NCBI RefSeq assembly: GCF_009650995.1 | Contig: NZ_WHVV01000017.1 | Location: 1 to 58,292 of the forward strand | DNA from: Sporosarcina cascadiensis | GTDB taxonomy: Bacteria > Bacillota > Bacilli > Bacillales_A > Planococcaceae | Reading direction: 5' to 3' | Length of the DNA: 58,292 bases | Shown: piece after piece, positions 7,219-15,679 of the stretch | Position numbering within the stretch: position 1 is the first letter of the stretch | How the letters are laid out: every line of letters starts with the position of its first letter | Notes under the pieces: generated by a model | What the model was told of the DNA's origin: nothing | The model's database searches: none | Seen by the model: the letters and a program-made list of their open reading frames with translations, nothing else | Translations under genes and position numbers: made by a program

Positions 7219-8313
7219 ATGGCTTATAACAAAGTACAGAACGCGACAAACAGAACATTCGAGAGAACGATGCCTTATAATTTATTCACAGATCCGGCAG
7301 TATTGGAAAAAGAAAAAGAAATGATCTTTGCGAAAAGCTGGCAGCTCGTCGGTCATGTGAGCCAAGTGGAAAAGAAAGGTGCATTCTTTACAGCTGAAAT
7401 CGGTGATGATCCGATTATCGTTATCCGTGGAACAGATGAAGTTCTCCGCGCGTTCTATAATGTTTGTCCGCACCGTGCGACAAAGCTTGAAAAAACTGAG
7501 TCCGGCAAAAAGAAAATTTTACAGTGTTCTTACCATGGCTGGACGTTCAAGACAGATGGCGCACTGAATAAAGCACCGAACTTCCGCAGTGAAGAAGATG
7601 CAGCCTGCGTACAGGATGCATGTCTGCGCGCAGTACGGATGGAAGTGGTTGAATCATTGATCTTTGTTAATTTGGACGATGATGCGAAACCGCTGGCTGA
7701 ATCATATGGTGACTTCTTTGACCGTCTTGGGAAGTTTGAGTTCCTGAAAAACTTACAATTCACTCACCGGAAATCCCGTCACATCAAGGCAAACTGGAAA
7801 GCATTCATTGAAAACTATCTGGAATGCGACCATTGCCACGTGGCACACCCAAGCTTCATTGATACACTGGATATGGATGATTATCAGATCATTACTTGTG
7901 AAAACTACTCCATTCAGGGCTCCATGGTGAAGCCTGACAAGCAATACGGGGAAGTGAACCTGAATGAAGCCGAAATGCAGGGTGGATCATTCTTCTGGTT
8001 ATGGCCGAATCTCATGCTTACTATTTATCCGGGACCTGCAAATATGGCTTCCATTCAATTGGTGCCGATCGATCATGAAAATACTGAAATCGTTTACACA
8101 TACTATTTCAGCGAAGACAGCTTGGACAAATTGACTCAGGAAGAGAAAGATTTGATGACATTTGCGGAGCAAGTCCGTTTTGAAGATATAGAACTGGTTG
8201 AACTAGAGCAGCTCGGCTTCAAATCCCGTGCATTTGAAAAAGGCCGTTATTCTCAGTCTGAACAAGCAATCGTACAATTTCATGAAATGGTTCTGGAGGC
8301 GCTCAATGAATAA
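7219..8313 (+). CDS. cntA: Rieske oxygenase, CntA-like (probable carnitine monooxygenase)
   Basis: The 364-residue protein has a Rieske [2Fe-2S] motif Cys83-x-His85 and Cys103-x2-His106. The catalytic domain has Glu202, His205, His210 and Asp323. The spacing Glu-x2-His-x4-His with Glu instead of the usual bridging Asp is the hallmark of quaternary-amine oxygenases such as CntA/YeaW and GbcA. CntA splits L-carnitine into trimethylamine and malic semialdehyde. The aldehyde dehydrogenase, D-malate-type dehydrogenase and BCCT transporter that follow fit that product better than glycine betaine, which would need dimethylglycine and sarcosine oxidation genes. Alternatives are gamma-butyrobetaine or another betaine. 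The ALDH gene overlaps its end by 8 nt. Confidence 0.8.
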   Translation: MAYNKVQNATNRTFERTMPYNLFTDPAVLEKEKEMIFAKSWQLVGHVSQVEKKGAFFTAEIGDDPIIVIRGTDEVLRAFYNVCPHRATKLEKTESGKKKILQCSYHGWTFKTDGALNKAPNFRSEEDAACVQDACLRAVRMEVVESLIFVNLDDDAKPLAESYGDFFDRLGKFEFLKNLQFTHRKSRHIKANWKAFIENYLECDHCHVAHPSFIDTLDMDDYQIITCENYSIQGSMVKPDKQYGEVNLNEAEMQGGSFFWLWPNLMLTIYPGPANMASIQLVPIDHENTEIVYTYYFSEDSLDKLTQEEKDLMTFAEQVRFEDIELVELEQLGFKSRAFEKGRYSQSEQAIVQFHEMVLEALNE

Positions 8314-9751
8314 ACTAATTGATAAATCAACGACTAAACAATTGATCATTAACGGAGAATACGTGGAAGCACCAAGCTATGCCCCACTTTTCTCTCCGTA
8401 TTCCGATGAAAAGATCGCAGACATCGCGATGGCAGACCAGGCATTGACGGAGCAGGCGATTGAAGCCGCCTATCAAGCCAGAAAAGTAATTGGCAATATG
8501 CCTGCATATCAGCGGGCAGAAATCTTGGAAAACGTTGCCCGTATTCTGGCGGAAAGAGCAGAGGAAGCAGCAATTCTCATTTCTACTGAATCTGCTAAGC
8601 CGATTATGTTTTCAAGAGCCGAGGTTTCAAGAACGATTGAGACATATAAATTTGCTGCAGAAGAAGCGAAGCGCATTCACGGCGAAACGATTCCTTTTGA
8701 TGCAGCTTCAGGCGGAGTGGGGCGGATCGGTTACACATTGCGCGAGCCAATCGGTGTCATCGCAGCCATTACGCCATTCAATTTCCCGATGAACCTGGTC
8801 GCGCACAAACTGGGACCGGCAATCGCTGCTGGTAATCCGGTCGTTCTGAAACCGGCATCTCAAACACCGCTGTCTTCTCTGTTCATCGCAGAAGTATTTA
8901 AAGATGCAGGTCTTCCGGCGGGCGTATTAAATGTAGTGACAGGACCCGGCGGTGTCATCGGTGATGTTCTCGTCATGGATGACCGCGTAAAATTGGTCAC
9001 ATTCACTGGCAGCCCGGGTGTCGGAATCGGCATCAGCAACAAGGCTGGATTGAAGAAAACGACTTTAGAACTGGGTTCCAACTCTGCATTGATCATTGAT
9101 AAAGATATCGAAATCGATTCTATTATTGACCGCTGCATTATGGGTGCTTTCTCAAATCAAGGCCAGGTATGTATTTCCACACAGCGTATTTACGTTCACG
9201 AAGACCGTTACGAAGAATTTACAACGAAATTTGCGGCTGCAGCCATGGAATTGAAATTGGGTGATCCGCTGGCAGAAGATACGTATATTTCTTCTTTAAT
9301 TTCGAAAAAAGAATTGGAACGAACGCTGAGCTGGATTGAAGAAACAAAGAAAGGCGATGCGGAAATCCTTGCGGGCGGCCAGGCGCAAAATGGCGTGCTA
9401 AAACCGACAATCATCGTCAACGCAGATCATGCGCTGAAAGTATCCTGCCAGGAAGTATTTGCACCGATTGTTGTAGTCAATAAAGTGGATTCTGTGCAGT
9501 CGGCGATTGAACTGGTCAATGATTCACGTTTTGGCCTGCAGGCTGGAATCTATACGAATAATGTACAGCACGCGCTGTATGCGGCGAAAACTATGGAAGT
9601 GGGCGGCGTCATTATCAATGACGTACCGACCTACCGCGTGGATCAAATGCCGTATGGCGGAGTGAAAGAAAGCGGAACCGGACGCGAAGGACTGAAATAT
9701 GCCATCGAAGAAATGACAGAAATGAAACTTGTCGTCTGGAATCAAGGATGA
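8306..9751 (+). CDS. NAD(P)-dependent aldehyde dehydrogenase (probable malic semialdehyde dehydrogenase)
   Basis: Translation probably starts at ATG 8306 (GGAGG at 8295-8299), overlapping the oxygenase stop, rather than at the longer upstream open frame. The 481-residue product has the ALDH fold with oxyanion Asn159 (TPFNFP), cofactor loop FTGS (233-236), general base Glu255 (LELGSNS) and catalytic Cys289 (GQVCIS). The LELGSNS form, instead of LELGGK, occurs in a subgroup acting on small polar semialdehydes. In this operon the expected substrate is malic semialdehyde released from carnitine, giving malate. The substrate is inferred from context only. Confidence 0.85.
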   Translation: MNKLIDKSTTKQLIINGEYVEAPSYAPLFSPYSDEKIADIAMADQALTEQAIEAAYQARKVIGNMPAYQRAEILENVARILAERAEEAAILISTESAKPIMFSRAEVSRTIETYKFAAEEAKRIHGETIPFDAASGGVGRIGYTLREPIGVIAAITPFNFPMNLVAHKLGPAIAAGNPVVLKPASQTPLSSLFIAEVFKDAGLPAGVLNVVTGPGGVIGDVLVMDDRVKLVTFTGSPGVGIGISNKAGLKKTTLELGSNSALIIDKDIEIDSIIDRCIMGAFSNQGQVCISTQRIYVHEDRYEEFTTKFAAAAMELKLGDPLAEDTYISSLISKKELERTLSWIEETKKGDAEILAGGQAQNGVLKPTIIVNADHALKVSCQEVFAPIVVVNKVDSVQSAIELVNDSRFGLQAGIYTNNVQHALYAAKTMEVGGVIINDVPTYRVDQMPYGGVKESGTGREGLKYAIEEMTEMKLVVWNQG

Positions 9752-9767
9752 AAGTAGTGAGTGCTAA

Positions 9768-10850
9768 ATGAAGACTTATAAAATTGGAGTAATCGCCGGA
9801 GACGGCATCGGCCCGGAAGTCATTGATGAGGGGATTAAAGTGTTGAAAAAGGTGGCGGAACTGGACGGCGGCTTCGTATTTGATTTCACTTATTTTCCTT
9901 GGGGATGCGAATATTATACGCAGACCGGACGCATGATGGCGGAAGACGGTATGGAACAACTGAAGGGATTTGATGCCATTTACTTGGGTGCTGTCGGATT
10001 CCCGGGTGTTCCCGACCATATTTCCTTATGGGATCTGCTGCTAATCATCCGCAAAAGTTTTGATCAGTACGTCAATATCCGTCCGGTAACATTGCTGGAA
10101 GGGGCACATACCCCGCTGCAAAATGTAGAGCGCAAAGATATTGATATGCTGTTCATCCGGGAAAATACGGAAGGCGAATATTCAGGAGCAGGGGACTGGC
10201 TGTTCAAAGGGCAAGAGCATGAAGTCGTCCTGCAAAACGGCGTGTTCTCCCGCAAAGGAACAGAGCGGATCATCCGCTATGCTTTCGAGACAGCTAAAAA
10301 GCAGGGACGCAGCCTGACAAGCATCAGTAAGGCAAATGCCTTGAATTACTCGATGGTTTTCTGGGATCAGGTATTCGAGGAAGTGAGCGCAGATTATCCG
10401 GAAGTGAAAACCGCTTCTTATTTAGTCGATGCGGCCGCGATGCTGATGATTACAGACCCGAAACGGTTTGAAGTCGTGGTCACGTCGAATTTATTCGGCG
10501 ATATCCTGACTGATGTCGGTGCGGCGATTGCTGGCGGAATTGGTCTGGCTGCGGGTGCGAACATCAATCCGGAAGGCACATTCCCTTCGATGTTTGAACC
10601 GGTACACGGTTCGGCACCGGATATTGCCGGTAAAGGAATTGGTAATCCGTTAGCAACAATTTGGTCTGCAAGTCAAATGCTTGATCATTTGGGTTACGAA
10701 CAATACGGCAAGAAGGTAGTGGATGCCATCGAAAGATTGCTGGTGGAGGATGAAGTTCTCACACCTGACATGAAAGGCAGCGCTTCTACTTCTGAAGTAG
10801 GCGACCGGATTGTAGACATCATAGGAAACTTGCAGTCAGTAAAAGCGTAA
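9768..10850 (+). CDS. dmlA: D-malate/tartrate dehydrogenase (decarboxylating), DmlA/TtuC family
   Basis: This 360-residue member of the isocitrate/isopropylmalate dehydrogenase superfamily begins with GVIAGDGIGPEV and has the metal/cofactor block NLFGDILTDVGAAIAGGIG and GTFPSMFEPVHGSAPDIAGKG. The N-terminal ITGRMM and FPGVPDHISLWDLLL stretches follow the tartrate/D-malate branch rather than LeuB. It oxidatively decarboxylates malate to pyruvate and CO2. E. coli has the same gene (dmlA/yeaU) beside yeaV-yeaW-yeaX, the carnitine transporter and CntAB, so synteny supports the pathway. The ribosome binding site is weak (16 nt after ALDH), so translation may depend on coupling. Confidence 0.88.
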   Translation: MKTYKIGVIAGDGIGPEVIDEGIKVLKKVAELDGGFVFDFTYFPWGCEYYTQTGRMMAEDGMEQLKGFDAIYLGAVGFPGVPDHISLWDLLLIIRKSFDQYVNIRPVTLLEGAHTPLQNVERKDIDMLFIRENTEGEYSGAGDWLFKGQEHEVVLQNGVFSRKGTERIIRYAFETAKKQGRSLTSISKANALNYSMVFWDQVFEEVSADYPEVKTASYLVDAAAMLMITDPKRFEVVVTSNLFGDILTDVGAAIAGGIGLAAGANINPEGTFPSMFEPVHGSAPDIAGKGIGNPLATIWSASQMLDHLGYEQYGKKVVDAIERLLVEDEVLTPDMKGSASTSEVGDRIVDIIGNLQSVKA

Positions 10851-10859
10851 ATTCGATTT

Positions 10860-10887
10860 AATCGGTGTTATGCAAATAACACCGATT
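10860..10887 (+). other. Perfect 12-bp hairpin after dmlA
   Basis: AATCGGTGTTAT and its exact complement flank a 4-nt loop. The following bases ACAATATAAC are not a T-run, so this is more likely a processing or stabilising hairpin than a full terminator. It would separate the enzyme genes from the transporter gene in the transcript. Confidence 0.65.
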
Positions 10888-10975
10888 ACAATATAACAAA
10901 TGCCCGCTCGTTTGGCTGTATGTGGGGATTCTCGATACATCCACACAAGTGGGTCTTTGAAATAGGAGCGGTAAT

Positions 10976-12601
10976 ATGAGAGATAAAAAAACTGTGTTTT
11001 ATTCTTCATTGGCTGTTAGCTTAGTTTTAATAAGTATCGGTATATTTGCGCCGAAGCAGCTAGAGAACTTCTCCAATTCCTCACTTAGTTTCATCTATAA
11101 TAATCTAGGTTGGTTTATTTTGGGAAGCGTTTTCATCTTTTTCGCTTTTTGTATTTATATCGGAATGTCCAAATTCGGTCATATCCGATTGGGAGATGAT
11201 GACGACCGGCCAGAATATAAGACGGCCACTTGGATCGGTATGCTATTTAGTGCTTCCATAGGAATCAGTCTTGTCTTCTGGGGAGTTGCAGAACCGGTCT
11301 CCTACTACATCGATCCTCCGTTCGGTACGGGTTATTCGGAAGAATCTGCAAAAACAGCCATGCAATACGTTTTCCTGCATTGGGGAGTTTCGGCATGGGC
11401 CTGCTACGCATTGGTCGGCGTATCATTAGCATTTTTCCAGTTCCGGAAAAAGCTGCCCGCTTCTTTAAGTTCCGTCTTTTATCCGTTGGTCGGCGATAAA
11501 ATTCGAGGACCTTTCGGCAAGAGCATCGACGTCATCGTCATCCTGTCCATTGTAATTGGGATTGCAACTTCGCTCGGTTTCGGGACATTGCAAGTTAATA
11601 GCGGTATGAACTATCTCTGGGATGTGCCGATTGGCATCTCCACACAAGCTATCATTATCATAGTCGTCAGTATTATTTATGTGGCATCGACTGTCTCGGG
11701 CCTTCAAGGGGCAATGAAGCATCTATCAAACTTGAATATGTTTCTGGCGTTCGTTTTATTGGGGTTGGTGTTTTTCTTTGGTCCGTCACAGATGATTATG
11801 AAAATCTTCTTCCAAGGAATCGGTGATTATGCGCAGAACTTCATCAACATGTCTTTCCGTACGGAACCATATGGAGACGGTTCATGGATTTCTAGTTGGA
11901 CGTTGTTCTATTTCGGCTGGTGGATCGCATGGGCTCCGTTGGTCGGCAGCTTTGTAGCCAGGATTTCGAAAGGCAGAACGATAAAGGAATTCATGTTCGG
12001 TGCGATTTTTATCCCAGTATTGGGATCTTTCGCTTGGTTTTCGGTCATGGGCGGCTCGGCGCTTACGTTTATCCAGAATGCGGGCGAGACTGCACTTGCA
12101 AATGCGGTGGAAGCCGACATTACTTCGGCACTGTTTAAGTTTTTTGAATATTTGCCAATGAGCGTATTTTTGAGTATTTTAGCCATGGTGCTAGTCATTG
12201 TTTTCTTTATTACTTCCGCAAACTCAGCAGTATTTGTACTTGGTATGATCAGTGAAAACGGCAATCCGAATCCCTCACATCTGACGAAGATCGTATGGGG
12301 AGTAATTATCGCAGCTATCTCTGTCGTGTTGATCATGACCGGTGGCTTGGCAGGACTGCAATCGGCTCTTGTTGCCACAGCCATTCCAATCGCAGTCTTG
12401 ATGCTCTTCATGTGCTACTCTACATTTATCGGGTTAAAAGAAGAAGCTGCCATCATTTCTGGGAGAGAAGCGAAAGAGATGGAGAAGGCGAAGCCGAAAC
12501 TTTCTAAACCAGAAAAGCCGGAAGAAACGAACATAGAACCGGCCATCTTAGCAGAAGTGGAAGAGGCACGGAAAGAGGAAATGTTAGTCACGAACAAATG
12601 A
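10976..12601 (+). CDS. BCCT-family transporter (probable carnitine/betaine uptake)
   Basis: The 541-residue protein has the 12-helix plan of betaine/carnitine/choline transporters, with WGVAEPVSYY in helix 3 and the signature FGWWIAWAPLVGSFVARISKGRT in helix 8. A conserved TSANSA follows in the Na2-type site region, suggesting ion-coupled uptake rather than CaiT-like exchange. The last 60 residues form a charged, Lys/Glu-rich cytoplasmic tail like osmosensing BCCTs. It follows dmlA by 125 nt in the same direction and probably supplies the substrate of the CntA-like oxygenase. Glycine betaine or choline are alternatives. ATG 10976 has an AGGAGC site. Confidence 0.87.
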   Translation: MRDKKTVFYSSLAVSLVLISIGIFAPKQLENFSNSSLSFIYNNLGWFILGSVFIFFAFCIYIGMSKFGHIRLGDDDDRPEYKTATWIGMLFSASIGISLVFWGVAEPVSYYIDPPFGTGYSEESAKTAMQYVFLHWGVSAWACYALVGVSLAFFQFRKKLPASLSSVFYPLVGDKIRGPFGKSIDVIVILSIVIGIATSLGFGTLQVNSGMNYLWDVPIGISTQAIIIIVVSIIYVASTVSGLQGAMKHLSNLNMFLAFVLLGLVFFFGPSQMIMKIFFQGIGDYAQNFINMSFRTEPYGDGSWISSWTLFYFGWWIAWAPLVGSFVARISKGRTIKEFMFGAIFIPVLGSFAWFSVMGGSALTFIQNAGETALANAVEADITSALFKFFEYLPMSVFLSILAMVLVIVFFITSANSAVFVLGMISENGNPNPSHLTKIVWGVIIAAISVVLIMTGGLAGLQSALVATAIPIAVLMLFMCYSTFIGLKEEAAIISGREAKEMEKAKPKLSKPEKPEETNIEPAILAEVEEARKEEMLVTNK

Positions 12602-12680
12602 TTTCTCTATCAAAAAGTAATAAGTGAGTCAGAACCGTTGTAAGCGGTAACAATGACAGGCAAAGTAAAAAAAGTGAAAA

Positions 12681-12714
12681 GGGCTGTTTCGGGAATTCAC
12701 TACCGGGACAGCCC
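12681..12714 (+). terminator. Terminator after the BCCT gene
   Basis: GGGCTGTTTCGG and CCGGGACAGCCC form a 12-bp stem with a short loop followed by ATTTC, preceded by a run of A. From here to 12900 I see only a non-coding, weakly conserved stretch. Confidence 0.7.
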
Positions 12715-12903
12715 TATTTCGTTGCTTGGGACAAGTGTTTCAATCGTTCTCATGTAGGGCGATGATTTGGAAGCACTGCAGACGCCCTCCTCCATTATTA
12801 CAGCACTGCCTGTCGCTTCATCATCTAATTGATCATGGCTATGTTTATGTGATGGATGGGAAAGATCACTCGGCAGATGTTCTCAGCCTGGCAGCTTTTT
12901 GTC

Positions 12904-12932
12904 TTGACTTTTTTAATAGCCGGCAATATAAT
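12904..12932 (+). promoter_or_regulatory. Sigma-A promoter of the Rrf2 operon
   Basis: TTGACT (12904) and TATAAT (12927) are separated by 17 bp, a near-perfect housekeeping promoter. Confidence 0.85.
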
Positions 12933-12944
12933 AAAATCAATTAC

Positions 12945-12970
12945 AGATATCTGGTGTCTGCGATATCTAC
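12945..12970. promoter_or_regulatory. Candidate Rrf2 operator
   Basis: AGATATC and GATATCT form an inverted repeat spaced by 10 bp just downstream of the -10 element, overlapping the start of transcription. This is where an autoregulatory Rrf2 repressor would bind. Confidence 0.5.
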
Positions 12971-12991
12971 TAATGGGAAGGAGAGAAAATA

Positions 12992-13414
12992 ATGAGATAT
13001 TCAAAAGCGACAAGCTACGCATTGCATACAATGGTCCATATTCTGCTGCAGCCTGAGGGAAGTACAGTCGGCGTGCAGGAATTGGCTGAAATGCAGCATC
13101 TTTCCCCGACGTATTTGTCCAAAATATTGACGAAACTTACGAAAGCAGGATTGATCCGTTCGACGCCGGGTGCGAAGGGCGGGTACAAGATAGTTCGCCT
13201 CAAGCATGAAATATCTTTTTTGGATGTCATTAATGCTATTGAAGGAGATGCTAGTTTGTTTGATTGCTCGATTCATCATGAAGGCTGCTTGATTGAAAAT
13301 GTCATGAGAGAGGCTGAAGATCATTTGAGAAATGAACTCTCCTCGAAGCTCCTAATCGATATCGCAAAAGAAGCGGAAGCGAAGCACATAAATGAAAAGG
13401 GGATGACGCAATGA
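12992..13414 (+). CDS. Rrf2-family transcriptional regulator
   Basis: The 140-residue protein has the Rrf2 winged helix (SPTYLSKILTKLTKAGLIRS, then PGAKGGYKI wing) at residues 25-68. In the sensor region it carries only Cys92 and Cys99, not the three Cys of iron-sulfur Rrf2 proteins such as IscR/NsrR, so a thiol or other signal is more likely. It is the first gene of an operon with a thioredoxin-reductase-like flavoprotein (ATGA overlap) and a methyltransferase. It is probably a repressor of this operon responding to redox stress. Confidence 0.9.
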   Translation: MRYSKATSYALHTMVHILLQPEGSTVGVQELAEMQHLSPTYLSKILTKLTKAGLIRSTPGAKGGYKIVRLKHEISFLDVINAIEGDASLFDCSIHHEGCLIENVMREAEDHLRNELSSKLLIDIAKEAEAKHINEKGMTQ

Positions 13415-14331
13415 TATTGGACTGTGCTGTGATTGGAGGGGGGCCGGCTGGGCTGAATGCCGCGCTCGTACTTGGCAGGTCCAGACGCAAGACGATTCTG
13501 TTTGATGATAACAAGCCGAGAAATGCTGTAACTTCTGAATCTCATGGGTTCATTACACGTGATGGCGTAAATCCACAGGAACTCAAAAGGATCGCTCAGG
13601 AAGAATTAAGCACGTACCCGGATGTGAAAATTGTAAAACAGCGGGTTCACTGTATTCATAAAGTAGATGATTTGTTCAAGTTGGAGACAGAAACTGGAGA
13701 AGTGCATCACGCGAAGAAAATTATTCTCGCAATCGGCTTCAAGGAAGTTCTTCCGGACATCCCGCGATTGAAAGAGTTCTATGGCAAGAGCCTATTCAGC
13801 TGTCCTTTCTGTGATGGATGGGAAATGAAAGATCAGCCGCTCGCCGTAATTGCAGATGACAAGAAAGCATTTCATCTGGCAAAGGTAGTCTCCAACTGGA
13901 CAGATGACCTGAGCGTCTTCACGAACGGAAACAAAGTGCTTTCTTTGAAAGAACAGGAATTGCTCAAGAGTAAAGGCATCTCCATATATGAAAAAAAGAT
14001 AGCTGCATTCATCGGCCAGGAAGGCAGGCTGGAAAAAATCGAACTCGAAGATGGGACAACAGTATGCATTACCGGTGGATTTGTTACCGCAGAATGGCAG
14101 CAGGCAGCTGCTTTTGATTCAACACTTGGCTATTCATTGAACGAGTACGGAGGAATTATGACAGACAGCTGGCAGCAGACGAACATTCAAGGTGTATATG
14201 CTTGCGGAGACACGAGGATTGCTGGTCCATCTCAATTAATTATGGCAGCGGGAGAAGGCTCGATGGCCGCCATAGCTGTCAATGGAGCACTTATAGAGGA
14301 GAAGTTTAACAAAAAAGAACAGCAAGCTTAA
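13411..14331 (+). CDS. Thioredoxin-reductase-like NAD(P)/FAD oxidoreductase
   Basis: The 306-residue flavoprotein has FAD motif GGGPAGLNAAL (9-19), a redox-active pair Cys131-Pro-Phe-Cys134 and a C-terminal GVYACGDT. It resembles short TrxB-like proteins that sit behind Rrf2 regulators in Bacillales. The NADPH loop is degenerate (VIADDKKAFHLA in place of GGGxSA), so the electron donor is uncertain. The ATG overlaps the Rrf2 stop by 4 nt. A role in disulfide or electrophile reduction is inferred; the exact partner is unknown. Confidence 0.85.
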   Translation: MILDCAVIGGGPAGLNAALVLGRSRRKTILFDDNKPRNAVTSESHGFITRDGVNPQELKRIAQEELSTYPDVKIVKQRVHCIHKVDDLFKLETETGEVHHAKKIILAIGFKEVLPDIPRLKEFYGKSLFSCPFCDGWEMKDQPLAVIADDKKAFHLAKVVSNWTDDLSVFTNGNKVLSLKEQELLKSKGISIYEKKIAAFIGQEGRLEKIELEDGTTVCITGGFVTAEWQQAAAFDSTLGYSLNEYGGIMTDSWQQTNIQGVYACGDTRIAGPSQLIMAAGEGSMAAIAVNGALIEEKFNKKEQQA

Positions 14332-14350
14332 AATAAAGAGGAGGGTTCAC

Positions 14351-14923
14351 ATGCATCACTCACACAGCAAGCATCACAAAGGAAAAGTATCGTATTTAGA
14401 AAGTGCTGAAAGAAGAAAAGAATTTTCTCCGGATATGCTGTTTAATAGCATACCTGTAAAAGAAACGGCCAATATAGTAGATTTCGGTGCTGGAACCGGC
14501 TATTTTACCATTCCTGCTGCAGAAAGAACAAAAGGAAATGTTTATGCGCTCGATCAGGATGTTGATATGGTGGAAATTATAAAGGAAAAAGCTATGGAGA
14601 AACAACTTGCGAATATCGTGCCGATACTGGGAAGCATGGAGTCGCTGCCTGTAACTGATAGCTCCATCGATATCATCATCGCATCTCTTGTACTTCACGA
14701 AATCAAACCGCTGGGACCCATTCTGAAGCAAATGAAAAGTGTGCTTGCGAGTGATGGATATCTCGTTTGTCTTGAAATTAAACCAAAAGAGAATTCCGAG
14801 AGGGCTCCAAGAGTAACGATGGAAGGGATGGAACGGGAAATGATAGAAGCAGGATTCCAGGTAACAGAGAAATTTTTCCCGTCAAAATCTTTGTATGCGC
14901 TGATTGTCAGGAAAGTGAATTAA
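14351..14923 (+). CDS. Class I SAM-dependent methyltransferase
   Basis: This 190-residue protein has SAM-binding motif I VDFGAGTG (43-50), an acidic residue after strand 2 (ALDQD) and a motif IV-like IIIASLVLHEI. The first dozen residues are His-rich (HHSHSKHHK), which may bind metal. It is third in the Rrf2 operon, 20 nt after the flavoprotein and behind GAGGAGGG. The substrate is unknown. Arsenite- or menaquinone-type methyltransferases share this fold, but no specific motif supports either. Confidence 0.8.
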   Translation: MHHSHSKHHKGKVSYLESAERRKEFSPDMLFNSIPVKETANIVDFGAGTGYFTIPAAERTKGNVYALDQDVDMVEIIKEKAMEKQLANIVPILGSMESLPVTDSSIDIIIASLVLHEIKPLGPILKQMKSVLASDGYLVCLEIKPKENSERAPRVTMEGMEREMIEAGFQVTEKFFPSKSLYALIVRKVN

Positions 14924-14994
14924 CTTATTTTTTTATTCTTATTATAGATATAGAGGGTCTACGCAGTATTTAATTAAATGAGGTACCAAGTGTA

Positions 14995-15036
14995 TTGCTG
15001 ATCTTTTTCAATAAAAGGTCAGATTTTTGGAAAGTT
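14995..15036 (+). terminator. Probable terminator after the methyltransferase gene
   Basis: CTGATCTTTT and AAAAGGTCAG pair around a short loop and are followed by ATTTTT. Confidence 0.55.
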
Positions 15037-15058
15037 AAAATATAGGAGTGATCATATC

Positions 15059-15616
15059 GTGGGAATGAAAAAGGCATTAATTATAGTTGATGTACAAGAG
15101 GCTTTTGAGGACAAAAAGTGGGGGGAACGTAATAACCTCAACGCGGAAGAAAATATCAGTCGCATTCTAAAGCTATGGAGGGAGAAGGGCTGGCTGGTGA
15201 TACATATACAACACACCTCCGATAATCCTAGCTCAGTATTTTATCCGAAGAATGAAGGCTTTGCCATTAAAGAAATAGTAGAACCTATTGGTAAAGAAGT
15301 AGTCATTGAAAAGAAAGTAAACAGTAGCTTTATTGGTACAAATTTAGAAGACTTTTTAAAAGTAAATGAAATATCACAAGTTGTTATTACTGGTTTGACT
15401 ACGCCACATTGTGTATCAACGACTACAAGAATGAGTGGCAATTTAGGTTTTGAAACATATCTGATTTCTGATGCAACGGCTGCTTTTGGCTTGAATGATC
15501 AAAATAATATATATTACGATGCTGAAACTATACACAATGTATCTCTAGCTACAATAAATGATGAATTTGCTACAGTACTTACAACAGATCAATTGATTAA
15601 TGATTTTCTAGTCTAA
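15059..15616 (+). CDS. Isochorismatase-like cysteine hydrolase
   Basis: The 185-residue protein has the cysteine hydrolase triad: Asp11 (IVDVQEAF), Lys86 (EKKVNSSF) and Cys118 (GLTTPHCVSTTTR, with the preceding cis-peptide region). It starts at GTG 15059, 9-11 nt after GGAGTG; ATG 15065 is possible but badly spaced. Members hydrolyse small amides such as nicotinamide, biuret or N-carbamoylsarcosine, or isochorismate. The substrate cannot be told. Base composition is more AT-rich than the neighbouring genes, hinting at recent acquisition. Confidence 0.85.
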   Translation: MGMKKALIIVDVQEAFEDKKWGERNNLNAEENISRILKLWREKGWLVIHIQHTSDNPSSVFYPKNEGFAIKEIVEPIGKEVVIEKKVNSSFIGTNLEDFLKVNEISQVVITGLTTPHCVSTTTRMSGNLGFETYLISDATAAFGLNDQNNIYYDAETIHNVSLATINDEFATVLTTDQLINDFLV

Positions 15617-15679
15617 CCCTATTAATTGGCGCGAGGGTCCAGCAAAGCATATTCCATTCAACAATAAAATAAGACAAAT

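Noticed and set aside
7219..8313. Glycine betaine oxygenase GbcA as the first-choice name
   Set aside because: The iron-ligand pattern fits GbcA too, but the operon lacks dimethylglycine and sarcosine oxidation genes and contains a semialdehyde dehydrogenase and DmlA, which fit carnitine.
9768..10850. LeuB or isocitrate dehydrogenase
   Set aside because: No leucine or citrate-cycle genes are near, and the N-terminal and substrate-loop segments follow the tartrate/D-malate branch.
12726..12992. 88-codon open frame before the Rrf2 gene
   Set aside because: It runs through the promoter and operator of the Rrf2 gene, lacks a ribosome binding site and matches no family.
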